From positions 476,001 to 540,000 of the forward strand of contig JAODUO010000065.1 in NCBI GenBank assembly GCA_025642075.2: a stretch of DNA of 64,000 bases, given 5' to 3'. The translations under genes were made by a program, and so were the position numbers. A model generated the notes under the pieces. The model searched no databases and had not been told where the DNA came from. It saw only the letters and a program-made list of their open reading frames with translations. This document shows, piece by piece, positions 61,141 to 64,000 of the stretch (position 1 is its first letter; each line of letters begins with the position of its first letter). The DNA comes from Ridgeia piscesae. Taxonomy: Eukaryota; Annelida; Polychaeta; Sabellida; Siboglinidae.

Positions 61141-61290
61141 GAGAGCGGAGTCAGAGCGGAGACAGAGAGCGGAGTCAGAGCGGAGACAGAGCAGAGGGAG
61201 GCAGGGAGGCAGGGAAGCAGGGAGGCAGTTGGGGAGGCAAGGAGGCAGGAAGGCAGGGAGGCAGGGAGGCAGGGAGGGGGAGACGGACAC
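61141..61290. repeat. Purine-rich minisatellites (gcggagtcaga and ggaggcag units)
   Basis: Units of agcggagtcagagcggagac give way to ggaggcaggg repeats, then a final GA stretch. This continues the purine-rich block and ends where non-repetitive sequence resumes near 61310. Confidence 0.9.
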
Positions 61291-61724
61291 AGAGAGAGAC
61301 AGAGCAGAGAGAGGGCTTCATCAAGACATTTCAGGTGTTGATGTTTCCATAAATGCTCCAGATGTCAAAATAAATGTTGTGCATATTGTTGAGGATTTAA
61401 TGAGCACACTATCACGATTTAGTTGCTTAATTTCATTCATTACGCATGTATTTAATTAACACAAATGTCTGAACCATTTTAATAACAGTCATATAAAGGT
61501 GTTATGTATTTAACTAGCCCCCAAATCCATTAAGGTTTCATTACATTACATATGTAAAACGTATCTATATTGCGCACAAACAAATCAGAAATGTTTGTAT
61601 TCTACGGACGTCCTTCGGGGAAAGCTACGCCAGCTACCACATAGTTTGTCGAGACGATGACTATTTTGATGCAGTTAAAGACAAGATCCCAATGCAAGAC
61701 AATCATACCAAAAGCATGTACATG

Positions 61725-61796
61725 CAGGGGCGTCGATCCGGTTTTAAAAGTGGGGGGACGGGGACCAATTTATATATATACAAATATGTGTGTATA

Positions 61797-61844
<48 letters not shown>

Positions 61845-61885
61845 GTCATATATAAATGTATGTATATATATACATGTTTATTGTT

Positions 61886-61936
<51 letters not shown>

Positions 61937-62034
61937 ATCTATATATACATGTTTATTTTGACGTATAATATATATATATATATATTATAGTCAAAAATAA
62001 AATGTATGTATAGATACATAATATTATTTCAGGT

Positions 62035-62087
<53 letters not shown>

Positions 62088-63300
62088 ACCTGAAATACAT
62101 ATAACTTTTTTTGTAAATATAAAACATGATTCATTGTTGGTCTGGTGCTGATTCTAAAATAAACGAAGGCCTTAATGTTATGCTATTTAAAATAGTTATC
62201 TTGGCAACATATATATTTGAAGAGGGGCCATGGCCCGCCCCAATCGCTGAACATTTGGGGGGAAGTCTTTGGACCCAACACTGCTTGCCTGATTCATAGA
62301 GTGACACGATGCAGAGGTTACAGGGATGACTGTGTGGGACTTACCAAACCCTGTATCATCACTCAAATTACACAAGTGCAGGAATCCGCTGGTTCCGCCG
62401 TAGGCGATATAAGTATCCAACAGGGCGACCAGGCTGCAATCCACAGGGTGACGGGCAAACTCAAATTTATAATCTATAATGTGTCTGATGGCTATTGCCT
62501 ATTAATATATCAACACAAGGGTACAAAATTACAGAGCCCGGCATGATGAATATTTATTAGACTAAGATCAAGTTGCGGGCTGCGGCCAGCCAAGCAATTT
62601 ATCTAGTGATTTTCCACTAGGTAGTCGGAAGTTTATATCTGAACTCGTATAATTTTTATTAATTTTACTACTACAACGATGTAGAGTTTATAAGAGAATG
62701 GAGTGATCAGTCTCCCTATATATGCCTTTAAATTTGTTGTATGAACTAAACAAGTGTGAGGACATTTCCTATGCTGACCCCCTCAGGCTGAAAAGTGGGG
62801 GACGCGTTCCCCTCGTCCCCCACCGATCGACGCCCATGCTGTGTAGAACTTCCCAATCCAACATGTTGGCAAATAAATTTGTCATCACTCAAATAGGAAT
62901 AAGTTACACAAAGTGCAGGAATCCGCCGCTTCTGCCGTAAGCGATAAGCATCAAGCAGGCGAGGGTGAAAGTGCAACACAAATGTCATCATTTACAATGT
63001 GCTTGATGGCTAGAGCCTATAAATAATATCAACACAAGGTTGCAAACTGATGGAGCCCGGTAGCGGCGCAGCCCGGCATGATGGTCATTTACTAAAGTAA
63101 GATCAAGTTGCGCGGTGTGGCCAGCCAAGCAATTTATCTACTCGATTTTATAATGGGTCGTCGGAACTTCATATAGCGAGTTTATTGTCTAGCAAGTCCT
63201 GTGTAGCGGCTTTTAAGAGACAGGAGTGGTGAGTCAGGCTATATACCTCGCAATTTGTCTGAGCTGAAAAGTCCCATGTCCCCCACCGATCGACGCCCGT
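61725..63300. mobile_element. Non-autonomous DNA-transposon-like element with inverted ends and internal duplication
   Basis: The left end reads caggggcgtcgatccgg, then gtggggggacggggacc. The reverse complement of the same end occurs twice on the right: caccgatcgacgcccatgct (62821-62840) and caccgatcgacgcccgtgat (63285-63304). The segment before the first right end (about 62353-62840) is repeated, diverged, at about 62883-63300: gtgcaggaatccgc, gatggcta, atatcaacacaagg, agcccggcatgatg, aagatcaagttgc and ccagccaagcaatttatcta. Arms gtgggggacg and cgtcccccac make a small hairpin at about 62795-62823. No transposase was seen. (TA)n hairpins fill 61800-62090. Confidence 0.7.
61795..62097. repeat. 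Series of (TA)n tracts flanked by short inverted repeats
   Basis: Three or four TA runs occur. One is bracketed by ttttgac...gtcaaaa (about 61957-61996). Another is bracketed by tatttcaggtca and tgacctgaaata (about 62026-62096). Each pair would fold into a long AT hairpin. Confidence 0.85.
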
Positions 63301-63829
63301 GATTACTGTTGCACTTTACGTGATGACCTGGCAGAACTCTGATGCTGGTCAGATGATGCTGCTAGCGAAAAATATTTTATCTGCATTCTTCTACAGCCCA
63401 CATGTAGGTCTTATGTCATAGTTGTTTGGGTTGCGTATTAATTCCTGTTTGATTGGCAACCAATGTGCAGGCCATTTATGAAGAAAGCATTAATATTCCT
63501 GCATATATATACATTGATACGTAGGCAAACTTGACTATAGTTCGATGCATTTCAGAGATGTCACAAATGCAGCTGAACTTATTAAATAGAATCAATGCGT
63601 GTGCACACAACATGTAATGTTTGGATAAGGAACACCAGCAGGGTGTGAACCTGCCACACACAACACTGAATCGATATAACCATAAACTGTCCAAGTGAAC
63701 AAAATGATTAGACAAACAACTGACATTGCTTTTGCATTACAACGCAGTATTCTAAATGCAATCAGTCACAAAATTTTATGTTATTATAATTTTTTATCTG
63801 ACAGGAATACATAATTATTAGTATACAAT
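63301..63829. other. Right-side spacer, nothing recognised
   Basis: AT-rich sequence between the inverted-end element and the possible exon at the right edge. It would be the 3'UTR and flank if that exon is real. No poly(A) signal was firmly identified. Confidence 0.4.
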
Positions 63830-63957
63830 CTAAAAAAGTAGGCACAAATTCATGTTTCTGGATAACACTGCTAACTTTGTTTTGAACTCTTCTTTTATGG
63901 AAACACATCCTCCGTCACCATGGATGCCAAACACCTTATTTGAACGATTGTTTCTAC
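63830..63957 (-). CDS. Possible terminal exon of an unidentified gene (continues off the right edge)
   Basis: On the minus strand a good 3' splice site (tttgtctcttttttag) is followed by an open segment of 42 codons to a stop, in the frame that completes a split codon. The peptide contains RNNRSNKVFGIHGDGG and VSIKEEFKTKLAVL, and ends NLCLLF. I do not recognise the family. The last four residues, CLLF, have the form of a CaaX prenylation box (Cys, two aliphatics, Phe), which would suit geranylgeranylation, but a four-residue match can be chance. Upstream exons lie beyond 64000, so this may also be a chance open segment. Confidence 0.35.
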
Positions 63958-64000
63958 CTAAAAAAGAGACAAATTACAAAACCAGTACAGTTGTTTCCCA

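Noticed and set aside
63830..63957. Assignment of the right-edge exon to PHKB
   Set aside because: It is suggested only by human synteny and a C-terminal CaaX form. The peptide does not match the PHKB C-terminus that I know, so no symbol was given.

Overview
The window is metazoan nuclear DNA: AT-rich, with intron-rich genes, GT-AG splice sites, LINE and SINE relics, DNA-transposon debris and many minisatellites and (TA)n tracts. There is no operon, CRISPR array or other prokaryotic feature. The proteins match known animal families, but several are clearly diverged from their vertebrate relatives. The source is probably an invertebrate bilaterian; a lophotrochozoan such as a mollusc would fit, but that is a guess from general character.

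I rebuilt five multi- or single-exon genes and the end of a sixth by joining open segments at splice sites with matching phase and comparing them with remembered family sequences. In order: (1) the 5' end of a CARMIL (LRRC16) actin-capping regulator on the minus strand, four coding exons from 12778 down to 480, continuing off the left edge; (2) glomulin, GLMN, plus strand, 16928-18772, as one uninterrupted coding exon; (3) COQ9, plus strand, eight coding exons from 20485 to 25910, with the first exon not securely located; (4) SOCS6, minus strand, single coding exon 28740-30083; (5) GPATCH1, plus strand, 18 coding exons 30313-43640 (872 aa), head-to-head with SOCS6 across about 230 bp; (6) ITFG1 (TIP/LINKIN), minus strand, 16 coding exons 58761-44901 (602 aa), tail-to-tail with GPATCH1. 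A possible terminal exon of an unidentified minus-strand gene lies at 63830-63957.

Repeats fill much of the rest. CARMIL intron 3 holds two related minisatellites (48 and 43 bp units) and a miRNA-like hairpin; its first intron holds a perfect 120-bp palindrome. A LINE reverse-transcriptase relic lies at 13757-14840. COQ9 intron 5 has a 36-bp array that repeats the 5' splice site four times, then a 1.6-kb array of 23-bp pyrimidine-rich, almost AG-free units running up to the next 3' splice site. GPATCH1 has a 30-bp array that repeats a 3' splice-site-like motif just upstream of exon 12. An ITFG1 intron holds a 49-bp minisatellite grown from inside a LINE ORF2 fragment. The right end (60.4-63.3 kb) has long GC/GT and GA simple repeats and a duplicated element with inverted ends.

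These are ordinary housekeeping and signalling genes with no shared pathway. CARMIL acts on actin, GLMN and SOCS6 on cullin-RING ubiquitin ligases, COQ9 on ubiquinone synthesis, GPATCH1 on pre-mRNA splicing and ITFG1 at the cell surface. I found no convincing new multi-gene system. The most distinctive signal is the repeated placement of minisatellites on splice sites. All exon coordinates were read by eye and have no transcript support.
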